The notes under the pieces were generated by a model, which saw nothing but the letters and a program-made list of their open reading frames with translations, was not told the origin of the DNA and did not search any database. From Bacillus sp. MM2020_4 (GTDB taxonomy: Bacteria > Bacillota > Bacilli > Bacillales > Cytobacillaceae), in the NCBI RefSeq assembly GCF_011250555.1, contig NZ_JAANMZ010000026.1, forward strand, positions 1 through 64,000: a stretch of DNA of 64,000 nucleotides. Direction: 5' to 3'. The position numbers and the translations under genes were made by a program. Below, one piece after another: positions 43,101-50,469 of the stretch; within the stretch, counting starts at the first letter, position 1, and each line of letters starts with the position of its first letter.

Positions 43101-43322
43101 GGGTTCATTGTGTTGGATGAATTTGACAGCGCCTTGGATGAAAACCGTAAATTAAAGGTGTTTGACTTATATGTACAAGAATTAAATAGAAAGTTGATCA
43201 TCCTTACGCCAAAATCGCACGAAGAACATTACCTAAAGCGCTTCGGAAAGGCATTGGTTGTTCAACATGACCCGACCATTCCTTCTAGTAAAATAGTAGG
43301 GATTGTGAAGAAAGATTCGTAG
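40116..43322 (+). CDS. jetC: Wadjet SMC-family ATPase JetC
   Basis: 1068 aa, the loop-extruding motor. N-terminal head has Walker A GPNGSGKST (about residues 34-42); a long coiled coil (LEEAKEAISLKQEEKEKLIEQ-type heptads) leads to a hinge-like globular region at about 455-605, followed by a second coiled coil. The C-terminal head has signature VSGGEESLSSLL and Walker B FIVLDEFDSALDENRK (about 970-1015). It is closer to MukB/RecN-type than to housekeeping SMC and has no ScpA/B neighbours. Ribosome-binding site AGAAAGGAGAAGG. Confidence 0.92.
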   Translation: MIPWRMTFSGIRDYRPEQIDLSGIDHHIMITGPNGSGKSTITYCMGAVLYSSKVDVEGLKSRNLLPDQTWKAQISIVFKNNGKMKIDAATFIQFTLRMVQEPGQPIKKEYSISTGEEMDQWEQTIKYSSGDRQFNFSAYKKDLLYKYKIDPDAYYLIWYQQEVNQFAVMNPEERFRIFSEMHGIDQTQREWEESIEKLKETTETLKTAKFSVDNKRLELQIKKADLDRFTSNQERLQRGAREYTESLLLLETALKKELNSLEGIMVELSADMEEAKEAISLKQEEKEKLIEQMNKLLIEKEELEGKLEKAEDLLKTVNDEIQAKKQSIALLEKELEDLTKRKNQITRTEKEVQEELDRLVKAIGDTSNQLDEVKGEHKQLDQSRSHLLMEIAKLDHQVEEDERLFGEHSKRLAEYKSSHDVSMTISKLDEDINAFKNEKLKVSNELHELKIEQASLLENRDLSKRQSDSLAFLRMRNIKAYPLRELVELDEQAQLKDEGLFNAIKYTIFFHGKHIDPPNDLYHVPLMETVPDRSVDALPELHLKITDGMKEEDIPHALKALWWVGQFFKNGPFKIVNGSLHDPMGIRGPQEKERYLLSKKALLARRKEVEGLIAKNESRLLQLNELIGSHTKKSQELNRIIQYVREAEAFMATDYERQSRNKRLEEENKRLVDIQTLLGKLDGKRTSLHVHLLQLQDKQGILEEEEAFYEELGKMKGKYDHLLKLQSQFTALKDQYDEQVTILEGLEDELNKLESKMKKRKRIEEQLVEEIESSNTVLKRVSNQLGAKQEEKDVTAQQLVEYIKEITEIKELVPQVYSYIASESIPDVIPSVTNLKNQRENGKIMFDAARREPGIDPAAPENYEAVKFEFERLDNEYKRTNILLDQDRQRAEELKDKLETTINMRVTEIRRRFQSYMSHFQFEGEVDWDSSEDKRGRTHFKLFIKARKEGHRGTMEDVSTKARGGRVGKGVSGGEESLSSLLFALALLQNLSFKPGFIVLDEFDSALDENRKLKVFDLYVQELNRKLIILTPKSHEEHYLKRFGKALVVQHDPTIPSSKIVGIVKKDS

Positions 43323-43338
43323 TACGGCTCAACTTAGA

Positions 43339-43372
43339 TGCTGCCCCCAGCGTGTGGGAGCAGCACCTTTTT
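43339..43372 (+). terminator. Terminator of the Wadjet operon
   Basis: TGCTGC-c-CCCA pairs with TGGG-a-GCAGCA, followed by CCTTTTT. It lies 17 bp after the jetC stop. Confidence 0.8.
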
Positions 43373-43564
43373 AAGGAAAGGAAGTTATCAGCCAGTTGCA
43401 TCATGATTTTGATGATTTAGAGCTTTGGTAACCAATTTAAAGACTTCCCGAAGAATGAGCCGTCGTCAATCTAACTTTAGTAGAGGCAGGCAAAGAATAT
43501 GTAGGAGATTAAGAGGCTGTTCTTTTGTGTTTCTTGGTAGTAATTAACAAAATAATGATTTAAA

Positions 43565-43590
43565 GACCATAAATGATTTATGGCCTTTTT
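43565..43590. terminator. Hairpin overlapping the stop of the TumE-like gene
   Basis: CCATAAA pairs with TTTATGG; T5 follows on the + strand. One arm contains the leftward gene stop codon. Between 43373 and 43560 only a short decayed frame is seen. Confidence 0.55.
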
Positions 43591-44036
43591 GTAGTGTATT
43601 TTGTAATATATGCATGCCTTTTAATGAACATTAATACATTATATAAGCATTTATACTCGTTATCAGGTTCACGTTTTTTTGCCTCATTATCATTCTCATC
43701 GTATTTTACATGTAGATGAAATGGATCAAATTGTTTAACCTCCTGGGGTGCTTCATCAGGATGATAATGGGCATGAAATTTCATTAAAGTTGTTGAACTA
43801 TCCTGCCAGTCATAGTAATATTCAATAATCTCATTAGTTGTATTGTCTATAAGTTCTATACATTTTAGGGGAGGGATGGGTAAAAAAAGTTTAAACCTGA
43901 TTAGTTTTGCCTGAACGGTAATGTTGGGCCCACGCGATTCACCATAAATATTATTCACTTCTTCAATTATATCTCGAAAGTCTAGCCTTTCATACCGTGT
44001 GAAATTTGTCCGTTTAATCCCTAGGGTCTTTACCAC
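43578..44036 (-). CDS. TumE-like (DUF6516-type) putative toxin
   Basis: 152 aa. The middle has EYYYDWQDSSTTLMKFHAHYHP and FDPFHLHVKYDEN, the pattern of the DUF6516/TumE group (YxYxWQ...HxH...PxHxH), where the toxin is a putative RNase. The tail is basic (FIKRHAYITKYTTKRP). It overlaps the HTH gene by 23 bp, with the HTH gene first. Alternative view: an uncharacterised protein of the same fold with a structural role. No biochemical activity is shown by the sequence. Confidence 0.6.
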   Translation of the reverse strand: MVKTLGIKRTNFTRYERLDFRDIIEEVNNIYGESRGPNITVQAKLIRFKLFLPIPPLKCIELIDNTTNEIIEYYYDWQDSSTTLMKFHAHYHPDEAPQEVKQFDPFHLHVKYDENDNEAKKREPDNEYKCLYNVLMFIKRHAYITKYTTKRP

Positions 44037-44784
44037 GTTTTATCCTTTTTAAGAAGAAGGACCACATCGATGCATCTGTTTCTTCTTCATCCGTTAAATT
44101 ATCCCAATCCTTTTCCCCGAATACCGTTTGGAAATCCTGCCCCATATACTTATCTTTAAAATGATTTAGATAGGAGTAAATTTGTTCTTCCTCACTAACA
44201 AAACTATTTTGTTTTGGCTTGTTCCATTCCATTGCATCTTCTTCGAAGGCTGTAACAACGTCTTTTACTTGATATCGAACTCCAGATGGAGCATCAAACC
44301 AAGTGTCTGGATGAATTTTTAATTTTTCATTAGTCGTTTTGCGAGATATTGTATTAAATTGGCCATCGCTTTCAATTAAAAAGCGACCTTCATTAATCCA
44401 ATTATTAATGGTTGTTGTGCTGACACTAAAATAATTAGCAAGTTGACCGGTGCTAAAGCCTTTAACATCTTTAGAAAGTTTATTAGGCCTAAATTTAAAT
44501 ACTTTTCCTTTGTGCTTATCAGTGGCTATCTTCATCATATCCAGCAAGATTTCCTCAAGCGCATATTTAGCAAACTTTTGATCATCAAGAAGTACTTCGT
44601 CTGAAAATTCCACCTTTGGTTTAATAGAATCTTGAACAAGGTTGTACATTGTTTTAATTAATATCAGACGAAATTGCTTATCCGAAAAACTAGTAGCAGC
44701 CCATTCCCCCACTTCCATTTGATTAAGTAATTGAATTTTCTCTTCATAGATTCTTTGTTCAATTTTTGTAATAGGCATTAACAT
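44014..44784 (-). CDS. HTH protein, putative antitoxin/partner of the TumE-like protein
   Basis: About 256 aa. A helix-turn-helix at about residues 110-130 (FSTGQLANYFSVSTTTINNWINEGRF) resembles excisionase/MerR-type helices. It is preceded by a helical N-terminal domain and followed by an acidic C-terminal part rich in Asp and Glu (EKDWDNLTDEEETDASMWS). Start at 44784 behind GAGAGGTG. Upstream partner in a two-gene, leftward unit inside the repeat-flanked island. Larger than usual antitoxins, so regulator is an alternative. Confidence 0.6.
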   Translation of the reverse strand: MLMPITKIEQRIYEEKIQLLNQMEVGEWAATSFSDKQFRLILIKTMYNLVQDSIKPKVEFSDEVLLDDQKFAKYALEEILLDMMKIATDKHKGKVFKFRPNKLSKDVKGFSTGQLANYFSVSTTTINNWINEGRFLIESDGQFNTISRKTTNEKLKIHPDTWFDAPSGVRYQVKDVVTAFEEDAMEWNKPKQNSFVSEEEQIYSYLNHFKDKYMGQDFQTVFGEKDWDNLTDEEETDASMWSFFLKRIKRGKDPRD

Positions 44785-44820
44785 ATCACCTCTCACCTCC
44801 AATATATCAGATTACTACAA

Positions 44821-45129
44821 TTAACTGCAAGTAAGGACAAGAAATAAAAAACCTACTACAATTATTACTATGGTATTTAAAAAATATACCCTTTTCTTAA
44901 AAAGAAGCTGATACATTACCTGATCCCCGGTGAGGTAACCTTTAACGCTTCGGGGGCATGCATCACATTCCGGAAGGTTCCAAGAATCTGATTTAGAGAT
45001 CATTGGTGCCAGCCCTAGTAAGTGAAAAAAGGCATTCGTCTTAAATTTGGCTTTACCATAGGGGAAAGAATAGCAGAAGTGCCTGGTGTTTTGTTTTTTA
45101 TTTGTAATTACATGGGGAGCTAATTTCAA
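44821..45129 (-). CDS. Doubtful small membrane protein, 102 aa
   Basis: Open frame with a CDACPRSVKGYLTGDQ segment and a C-terminal hydrophobic helix (FLNTIVIIVVGFLFLVLTC). There is no good ribosome-binding site before the ATG (45129), and the start lies close to a REP-like fragment. It could be a decayed or chance frame; reported with low confidence. Confidence 0.3.
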   Translation of the reverse strand: MKLAPHVITNKKQNTRHFCYSFPYGKAKFKTNAFFHLLGLAPMISKSDSWNLPECDACPRSVKGYLTGDQVMYQLLFKKRVYFLNTIVIIVVGFLFLVLTCS

Positions 45130-45170
45130 TTACAAAATCATCAATATCCATCGAGTCAAAGATTTATCAT

Positions 45171-45331
45171 CTTAAATTATGTTTGTGGACGGAATTTTTT
45201 TGGACCCCCTGTGAATAATTGGTGAAATGAATATAAATTCAACGAAAAATGTCGAATTAAAGTATAATAGATTCAAGAAAAAATGTTATTTCGTGTGGGT
45301 ACAAAATCTTATTTTACTAAATGAGGTTGAG
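45171..45331. repeat. About 160-bp direct repeat, right copy (leader of DUF4230 gene)
   Basis: Aligned with 35882-36043 with one indel and about 15 mismatches by eye. Contains the promoter-like TATAAT and the TGTTATTTCGTGTGGGTACA block, and ends 16 bp before the DUF4230 start. This context suggests the right copy is the original leader. Confidence 0.85.
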
Positions 45332-45346
45332 GATGGGGGGAAATGT

Positions 45347-46078
45347 ATGAACGAAGAAGACAAACTATCCAAAAGTGATCTAGATTATATTATGAATCAG
45401 CTGAAACAATCTCAAAAGGAAACAGCTTCCACTTTAGCAGTGCAACCGGCTAGACCTATTCATCTGTTTCAAAAATTCCGATTGGCTAAATCTTGGACTT
45501 TAGGGATTGTCATAGGGGTTATTGTTGGTCTAGTCATTTCATTTGCAGGGGACTTTTTACATAAAGGAGAAACAATAAAAAGTGCAACAGTGGTAGAGAG
45601 TGTCCAAAAATTAGCTACATTGGCAACAGTACAAGCACATATCGAAACGATTGTATCTAAAGAAGATAGTAAATTATTTGGCAAAAACATCTCATTTTAC
45701 TTTCCTGGGACAAAAAGGACATTTTTCTTGGTCGCTTCTGGTGAAGTGACTGCAGGTGTTGACTTGAAGAATTTGACTAAAAAGGACATCATTTTGGATA
45801 CCAACACGAAGGCGATTCATATCACTTTACCGCATGCCACCATTGTCCAAGAACCATCTATCGACTCAAAGAACATTCAAATCTTTTCAAATGAGGGCCT
45901 GTTTCGCAGCGAACCCAATGGGAAGGAAGGGTTCGAACAAGAAGATCTTGCTAAACAAAAGATAAAAAAGAAAGCTAAAGAGTCTGGTCTTTTAAAAACG
46001 GCTGAAGATAATGCCCGCACGGCCCTGCAAGATTTTTATAAAATTCAAGATTATACCGTAACGGTTACTTTCAAATAA
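45347..46078 (+). CDS. DUF4230 membrane-anchored protein
   Basis: 243 aa. A cytoplasmic N-terminal segment, one transmembrane helix (WTLGIVIGVIVGLVISFAG), then an extracellular DUF4230 domain (VQKLATLATVQAHIETIVSKEDS, FLVASGEVTAGVDLKNLTKKDIILD, IHITLPHATI). The function is unknown. ATG 45347 follows GGGGGGAAATGT. The upstream in-frame extension lies in the duplicated leader and is not used. Confidence 0.85.
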   Translation: MNEEDKLSKSDLDYIMNQLKQSQKETASTLAVQPARPIHLFQKFRLAKSWTLGIVIGVIVGLVISFAGDFLHKGETIKSATVVESVQKLATLATVQAHIETIVSKEDSKLFGKNISFYFPGTKRTFFLVASGEVTAGVDLKNLTKKDIILDTNTKAIHITLPHATIVQEPSIDSKNIQIFSNEGLFRSEPNGKEGFEQEDLAKQKIKKKAKESGLLKTAEDNARTALQDFYKIQDYTVTVTFK

Positions 46079-46120
46079 TCTGTTGTAGTGGCACCTGTTT
46101 AATAAGTGGTTCATAAAAGG

Positions 46121-46155
46121 TTCCCTCAAATTACTGGTTTGGGGGAATTTTTTTT
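46121..46155 (+). terminator. Intrinsic terminator after DUF4230
   Basis: TTCCCTCAAA pairs with TTTGGGGGAA (one G-U), followed by T8. Confidence 0.85.
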
Positions 46156-46319
46156 GAATCTATCTTCTAGATTCTAGAATATCAGTTTATCATTCACATC
46201 TGTATTTGACGTACTAGCGGTCGTTTGCGGAGGGATTAACACGAAAATGTAAAAGGGTAATTTTGGTTATAATAAAATAATTTGTATGGAAGATAAAACA
46301 GGAGATTGGAGTTGGAGAA

Positions 46320-46946
46320 ATGAAGAAAAGCAAAAGTTTTATTCCAGCAACCCTTTTAGTTATTTTATTGGTCGGAATGTCAGCTTGTAGCCATACATCT
46401 GATAATACCACAGCAATCAAAAATCAGTCGGAGCCTGATAACATTTCAGAAGGTGCGGATGATTCCACTGAATCTAATGATTCATCTACTGACAATACAG
46501 TGAAATCCGATGATAGTGTTAATACATCTAATAAACTAAATGAAACGATTCAGGAAGACAAAACATCAAAAATAGAGGGGAGAAGGAACGAGTTTATAGA
46601 AAGATTAGACAACATCCAAAAAGAACTTGATGCTATGCCGGAAAAGAAGGATTCAGATAATGGTATAACAAACGCCATGAAAAACTACTACGGAGTTTCT
46701 TTCGAAAGGTATGACAAAATATTAAATGAGATTTATGCGTTACTACAAAAGGAGTTATCTCCAGAGGCAACGAAGGATTTAAAAAATGAACAAATGAAAT
46801 GGATAGAGCAGAAAGAAGATAGGGCTAATGAAGAAAGACTTAAGTATAAAGGGGGAACTTTTGAAAACGTTGCCTATTATATCTCTTTATATAACTCAAC
46901 AAAGGAAAGAAGTTACGAATTAGTTAACACATATATGACAGATTAA
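46320..46946 (+). CDS. Lipoprotein with LprI-like (DUF1311) domain
   Basis: 208 aa. Lipobox VGMSAC (Cys23), a Ser/Asp/Thr-rich linker (about 30-85), then an LprI-type helical domain with YDKILNEIYALLQKELSPEATKDLKNEQMKWIEQKEDRANEER and a second helix pair. LprI proteins inhibit lysozyme in mycobacteria; in Bacillus the role is unknown. Ribosome-binding site GGAGATTGGAG. The linker is more acidic than neighbours, as expected for a surface lipoprotein. Confidence 0.82.
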   Translation: MKKSKSFIPATLLVILLVGMSACSHTSDNTTAIKNQSEPDNISEGADDSTESNDSSTDNTVKSDDSVNTSNKLNETIQEDKTSKIEGRRNEFIERLDNIQKELDAMPEKKDSDNGITNAMKNYYGVSFERYDKILNEIYALLQKELSPEATKDLKNEQMKWIEQKEDRANEERLKYKGGTFENVAYYISLYNSTKERSYELVNTYMTD

Positions 46947-46974
46947 TAAATATTTTTTAATGGAGGTAAAAACA

Positions 46975-47196
46975 GTGGCAGAAATTAAATTTGAAATCAA
47001 AGAAACAGTGGGGAGCCTATCACAGTCCCCTAAAGGCTGGAGTAAAGAACTCAATCTCATTAGCTGGAATGGAAAGGAACCCAAATTCGACTTGCGTGAC
47101 TGGGCACCTGAGCATGAGAAAATGGGGAAAGGTGTTACATTGAGCGTGGAGGAGTTAAAGACTTTGAGAGATTTGTTGAATGGGATGGAACTGTAA
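46975..47196 (+). CDS. ydbC: YdbC family protein (PC4/p15-like ssDNA-binding fold)
   Basis: 73 aa: MAEIKFEIKETVGSLSQSPK, then GWSKELNLISWNGKEPKFDLRDWAPEHEKMGKG. The fold is that of transcriptional coactivator PC4, which binds single-stranded DNA; the Bacillus homologue is YdbC. The start is GTG 46975 behind GGAGGT, giving the usual MAEIKFEI beginning; an in-frame ATG 46960 overlaps the ribosome-binding site. Confidence 0.9.
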   Translation: MAEIKFEIKETVGSLSQSPKGWSKELNLISWNGKEPKFDLRDWAPEHEKMGKGVTLSVEELKTLRDLLNGMEL

Positions 47197-47205
47197 GGAG
47201 GTAAA

Positions 47206-47228
47206 GGAGCTGATAATTCATCAGCTCC
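47206..47228 (+). terminator. Hairpin after ydbC
   Basis: GGAGCTGAT pairs perfectly with ATCAGCTCC around AATTC. The T-tail is weak. Between 47229 and 47463 no gene is supported. Confidence 0.5.
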
Positions 47229-47463
47229 ATTTCTTGATCATTAATGAAGCCGTACAATCCGATTTTGTATCTTCACTAAGGGAACACTGGGCGGTAATGA
47301 CACAGCCAACGATATCGATCATCATGATTATGTTTTTTAAGTATTTTTCAGCGGAGTGCTAAAGCTTATATATTATTTAGGATGTTCCTAAAAGATTGGT
47401 GTTTCGCAAAATGATTGTATATGATATGCAGTGTAATAAAAAAATTTTTGATAGGATGACAAG

Positions 47464-48660
47464 ATGAAAAAAGACGTCATATTAACGGTTAAGAGTAAGT
47501 TTGTCAATAAATATAAAAGTGGTTATCCGCTTATATCAAAGGAAGCTTTCATTAATTTGAACGAAGCTACTGAAGAAGGAACGATTATCCGTCTCGTTGA
47601 TGAAAAGAATAAGTTTATTGCAAAAGGCTATTGTGGAAAACAAAACAAAGGGTACGGCTGGGTCCTTAGTAGAAATGAAAATGAACAGATCGACCAAAGG
47701 TTTTTTGTGAATAAATTAAGAGCTGCGATCCACGTTAGAGAACCGTTTTTTAATAGCCTGGATACGAATGCCTTCAGAATAGTTAATGGTGAAGGCGATG
47801 GTTTAGGCGGATTAACCATAGAGTATTTTGCTGGCTATTATTTAATCAACTGGTATAGCAAAGGAATTTACCACTTTCGGGAGTATATTATAAATGCTCT
47901 GAAAGAATTGGTTGAGTTTAAAGCCATTTACCAAAAGAAAAGATTTGATGTCAGCGGGAAATATATAGATGAAGATGATTTCGTAGCGGGAGAAAGAGGA
48001 ACATTCCCGATTATCGTAAAAGAAAATGGAATAAACTTCGCTGTGTACTTAAATGAAGGTGCGATGGTAGGAGTGTTTTTAGATCAAAGAGACGTAAGAA
48101 AAAGAATCCGCGATGCTTATGCGGAAAAAAAGAACGTACTAAACACCTTTTCCTACACTGGCGCGTTTTCGGTCTTCGCTGCTTTAGGAGGCGCAGTTAA
48201 AACAACAAGTGTGGATTTAGCAAATAGAAGCTTAAACAAGACCATTGAACAATTTAGTTTGAACGGGCTAGATTATGCCTCACAGGATATCATTGTTGAA
48301 GATGTATTCAATTACTTTAAGTATGCGGTGAAAAAGCAGCTAACATTTGATATGGTAATACTGGATCCTCCAAGCTTTGCAAGATCAAAGAAGATGGTAT
48401 TCAGCGCTGAAAAAGATTATAAAAATCTTATGAAGGAAGCTATTGCCATAACAGAAGATGAGGGGATCATCGTAGCCTCCACTAATTCTAGCTCTTTTAA
48501 TATGGCTAAATTTAAAAGTTTTATTGATCAGGCATTTAGAGAAACAAATAGGAAATATCAGCTAGTTGAAGAATTCTCCTTGCCGAAAGACTTTAAAATA
48601 ATCAAAGAATTCCCAGAGGGCAGCTATCTTAAGGTACTATTTATAAAGAAATTACCATAG
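47464..48660 (+). CDS. RlmI-like class I SAM-dependent rRNA methyltransferase
   Basis: 398 aa. An N-terminal PUA domain (residues about 10-75), then an RlmI/YccW-type domain with VFLDQRDVRK, the SAM-binding NTFSYTGAFSVFAA, the adenosine loop and catalytic ILDPPSFARSKK. It should methylate a cytosine of 23S rRNA (m5C), although the exact position is not shown. Ribosome-binding site GATAGGATG. Monocistronic. Confidence 0.88.
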   Translation: MKKDVILTVKSKFVNKYKSGYPLISKEAFINLNEATEEGTIIRLVDEKNKFIAKGYCGKQNKGYGWVLSRNENEQIDQRFFVNKLRAAIHVREPFFNSLDTNAFRIVNGEGDGLGGLTIEYFAGYYLINWYSKGIYHFREYIINALKELVEFKAIYQKKRFDVSGKYIDEDDFVAGERGTFPIIVKENGINFAVYLNEGAMVGVFLDQRDVRKRIRDAYAEKKNVLNTFSYTGAFSVFAALGGAVKTTSVDLANRSLNKTIEQFSLNGLDYASQDIIVEDVFNYFKYAVKKQLTFDMVILDPPSFARSKKMVFSAEKDYKNLMKEAIAITEDEGIIVASTNSSSFNMAKFKSFIDQAFRETNRKYQLVEEFSLPKDFKIIKEFPEGSYLKVLFIKKLP

Positions 48661-48683
48661 AAAAAGGCAAATGGCCTGTAACA

Positions 48684-48726
48684 TTCCAAGTTATTTTTTC
48701 AAAAGAAGAAGGGTTCCAATCGGAAC
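48684..48726. repeat. Dispersed 43-bp repeat, copy 2
   Basis: 39 of 43 bases the same by eye as 26668-26710. Here the complementary arm is missing, so no full hairpin forms. Confidence 0.7.
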
Positions 48727-48760
48727 GTCATAAAATGGATTCCACTGTGTAAAGAGATTT

Positions 48761-48811
48761 AGTGCCTGACCCCCAGTTCGTTAACACAATAACACACTGG
48801 GGGTCAGGTAC
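48761..48811. terminator. REP-like bidirectional hairpin between rlmI-like and gyrI-like genes
   Basis: 17-bp arms (GTGCCTGACCCCCAGT core) with one wobble, around an 17-nt A/T-rich loop. Lies between two convergent genes and ends 2 bp from the GyrI-like stop. A full member of the GTGCCTGACCCC family. Confidence 0.75.
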
Positions 48812-48812
48812 T

Positions 48813-49292
48813 TTATTTCACTTTTACCGGAATCGCTAATTCAACAACCGCGTCCATTGGGTTACCGTTTAATAACATTTCGATGACGTAGGTATCCTCA
48901 TACTTAAGTTCAGGATGGTTTGGTAAGATTTCTCCAAAAAATTGGCGAATTAATTGATCAAATAATTGTCGGCTTGGTGCTCCTTCAGCAGTAAGCACGA
49001 CATAATCAGTTGCTGGCAAGATTAATTGTTCCGCATCTTCAGCAACAGTTGCTGTATTTGCACCTGCGAAATAGGATAAGCCCTCACTGCCGGTTGTCCC
49101 GACTGCATAACCAATTTTATCTCTGCTGCCAGCCATTAGTGCGGCAAATTTGCCACTTTGTGCGAGTGTCCCAAAGTGGGCAGATTTTTGTTTCGATACA
49201 TCTTCTACATTCTCCATTGTCGGCATTGGGACGATTGTACTATAGCCAGTCAATGTTAATTCTTCCATGTGTTTTATTGTTAATGTAGTCAT
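48813..49292 (-). CDS. GyrI-like small-molecule-binding domain protein
   Basis: 159 aa, SOUL/GyrI-like fold: MTTLTIKHMEELTLTGYSTI, FGTLAQSGKFAALMAG, IGYAVGTT, YVVLTAEGAPSRQLFDQLIRQFFGEILPNH. No DNA-binding domain. It is divergent from a WYL regulator with a shared 82-bp promoter region carrying a palindrome. Ribosome-binding site AAGAGGAAA before ATG 49292. May bind drug-like effectors. Confidence 0.82.
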   Translation of the reverse strand: MTTLTIKHMEELTLTGYSTIVPMPTMENVEDVSKQKSAHFGTLAQSGKFAALMAGSRDKIGYAVGTTGSEGLSYFAGANTATVAEDAEQLILPATDYVVLTAEGAPSRQLFDQLIRQFFGEILPNHPELKYEDTYVIEMLLNGNPMDAVVELAIPVKVK

Positions 49293-49341
49293 TTTATTTC
49301 CTCTTTTCATATTTTCTATCTATACTATAACCAACAAACCC

Positions 49342-49357
49342 TGACAGCAGTCTGTCA
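49342..49357. promoter_or_regulatory. TGACAG-CAGT-CTGTCA palindrome, candidate operator
   Basis: A perfect 6-bp inverted repeat, 18 bp before the WYL regulator start, in the divergent promoter. A TATACT box (49321-49326) is nearby. Confidence 0.6.
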
Positions 49358-49374
49358 TATATTTGGAGATCCTT

Positions 49375-50331
49375 ATGAAAATTGAACGATTAATTAGTAT
49401 GATTATGATTTTGTTGCAGAGAGAATTAGTCTCGGCAACAGAACTAGCAAAAACTTTTGAGGTAACTACACGAACGATTTATCGTGATGTCGAAACACTA
49501 AATATGGCGAAAATCCCAATTTTTACTGTTACGGGACGAAATGGTGGAATTGGGCTGATGCCTACCTATAAAGTTGATAAAAAGTTGTTAACCTCTAAAG
49601 ATTTACAAAATATTTTAACTGCCTTACATGGTGTGGAGCAGCTAATTCAAAGTCCAGAAATCAAATCAACTATGACAAAAATCCGTGCCATGCAGACAGA
49701 ACAATGGAACGCTGAGATGGATTTTTCTTTGCATTTTACTGGTTGGCAAGGAACGGAAGAATTAAAGGCCGTAGCTGAGTCCTTACAAGATGCAATCCGT
49801 TTACACGTAATTGTCAAATTTGATTATTACGATGCCAATGGTACACATTCTTCTCGAACAATTGAACCATATCACTTGATGTATAAAGGCGAACGCTGGT
49901 ACATACAAGGCTATAGCTTTGAACGAGAGGACTTTCGCACCTTTCGCTTGGCTCGGATGACAAATTTGAAATTTACAAACGAAACTTTCAATCCACGCGA
50001 TTACGCCGTAATAGATAAAATACCAAAAGAAAACCTTCCACAGTTTTATCCGGTTCGCTTGAAAGCAAATATGCGGGTTCGTGATATCATTATCGAACGC
50101 TTTGGCACTTCAGTGATTACACCATGTGATGAAACAACCTATTTTGCAGACCTACAGCTTCCCAATGTTGAGAATGCCTATCGCTTTATTTTACAGTTAG
50201 GAGCGAATGCAGAAGTGTTGGCAGGTGGGATTTTTGAAAAGGATTTTCGCGTGTACCTGGCAAAAATTATTAATATCTATGAACCCGCCACACCCCCTAA
50301 TCTCGAGGTAAATAAGAAGAATCTTTATTAG
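49375..50331 (+). CDS. YafY-type HTH-WYL transcriptional regulator
   Basis: 318 aa. A DeoR-like winged helix (IERLISMIMILLQRELVSATELAKTFEVTTRTIYRDVETLN, residues 1-45), a middle linker, then a WYL domain (about 140-215; IEPYHLMYKGERWYIQGY) and a WCX C-terminal region. ATG 49375 follows GGAG; TTG 49363 is in frame but lies before the ribosome-binding site. Likely controls the divergent GyrI-like gene. Confidence 0.9.
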   Translation: MKIERLISMIMILLQRELVSATELAKTFEVTTRTIYRDVETLNMAKIPIFTVTGRNGGIGLMPTYKVDKKLLTSKDLQNILTALHGVEQLIQSPEIKSTMTKIRAMQTEQWNAEMDFSLHFTGWQGTEELKAVAESLQDAIRLHVIVKFDYYDANGTHSSRTIEPYHLMYKGERWYIQGYSFEREDFRTFRLARMTNLKFTNETFNPRDYAVIDKIPKENLPQFYPVRLKANMRVRDIIIERFGTSVITPCDETTYFADLQLPNVENAYRFILQLGANAEVLAGGIFEKDFRVYLAKIINIYEPATPPNLEVNKKNLY

Positions 50332-50339
50332 GGAAAGTG

Positions 50340-50386
50340 TGCCGGACCCTAAGTGCGGTGCGGTAATACTTTAACTGGCACAACTT
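50340..50386. repeat. Degenerate REP-like element
   Basis: GTGCCGGACCC near the left and GGCACAAC near the right with partial pairing; a worn member of the GTGCCTG family. Confidence 0.35.
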
Positions 50387-50469
50387 ATGTGATAGGGTGA
50401 ACAATTGCGGTGCTTACAAAAGTCTTATCGGCTGGGGATCATGGTAAGTACCCGATCAGTTAGATAGAT

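Noticed and set aside
40116..43322. JetC as the housekeeping SMC or SbcC
   Set aside because: There is no ScpA/ScpB or SbcD neighbour, the length and four-gene overlap match Wadjet, and JetD-type TOPRIM is present.
35882..45331. Island as an insertion sequence or integrated plasmid
   Set aside because: No transposase, integrase, replication or mobilisation gene is inside, and the repeats are too long and divergent for simple target-site duplications.
47180..47362. 60-aa open frame after ydbC
   Set aside because: It overlaps the ydbC end and passes through a hairpin without its own ribosome-binding site.
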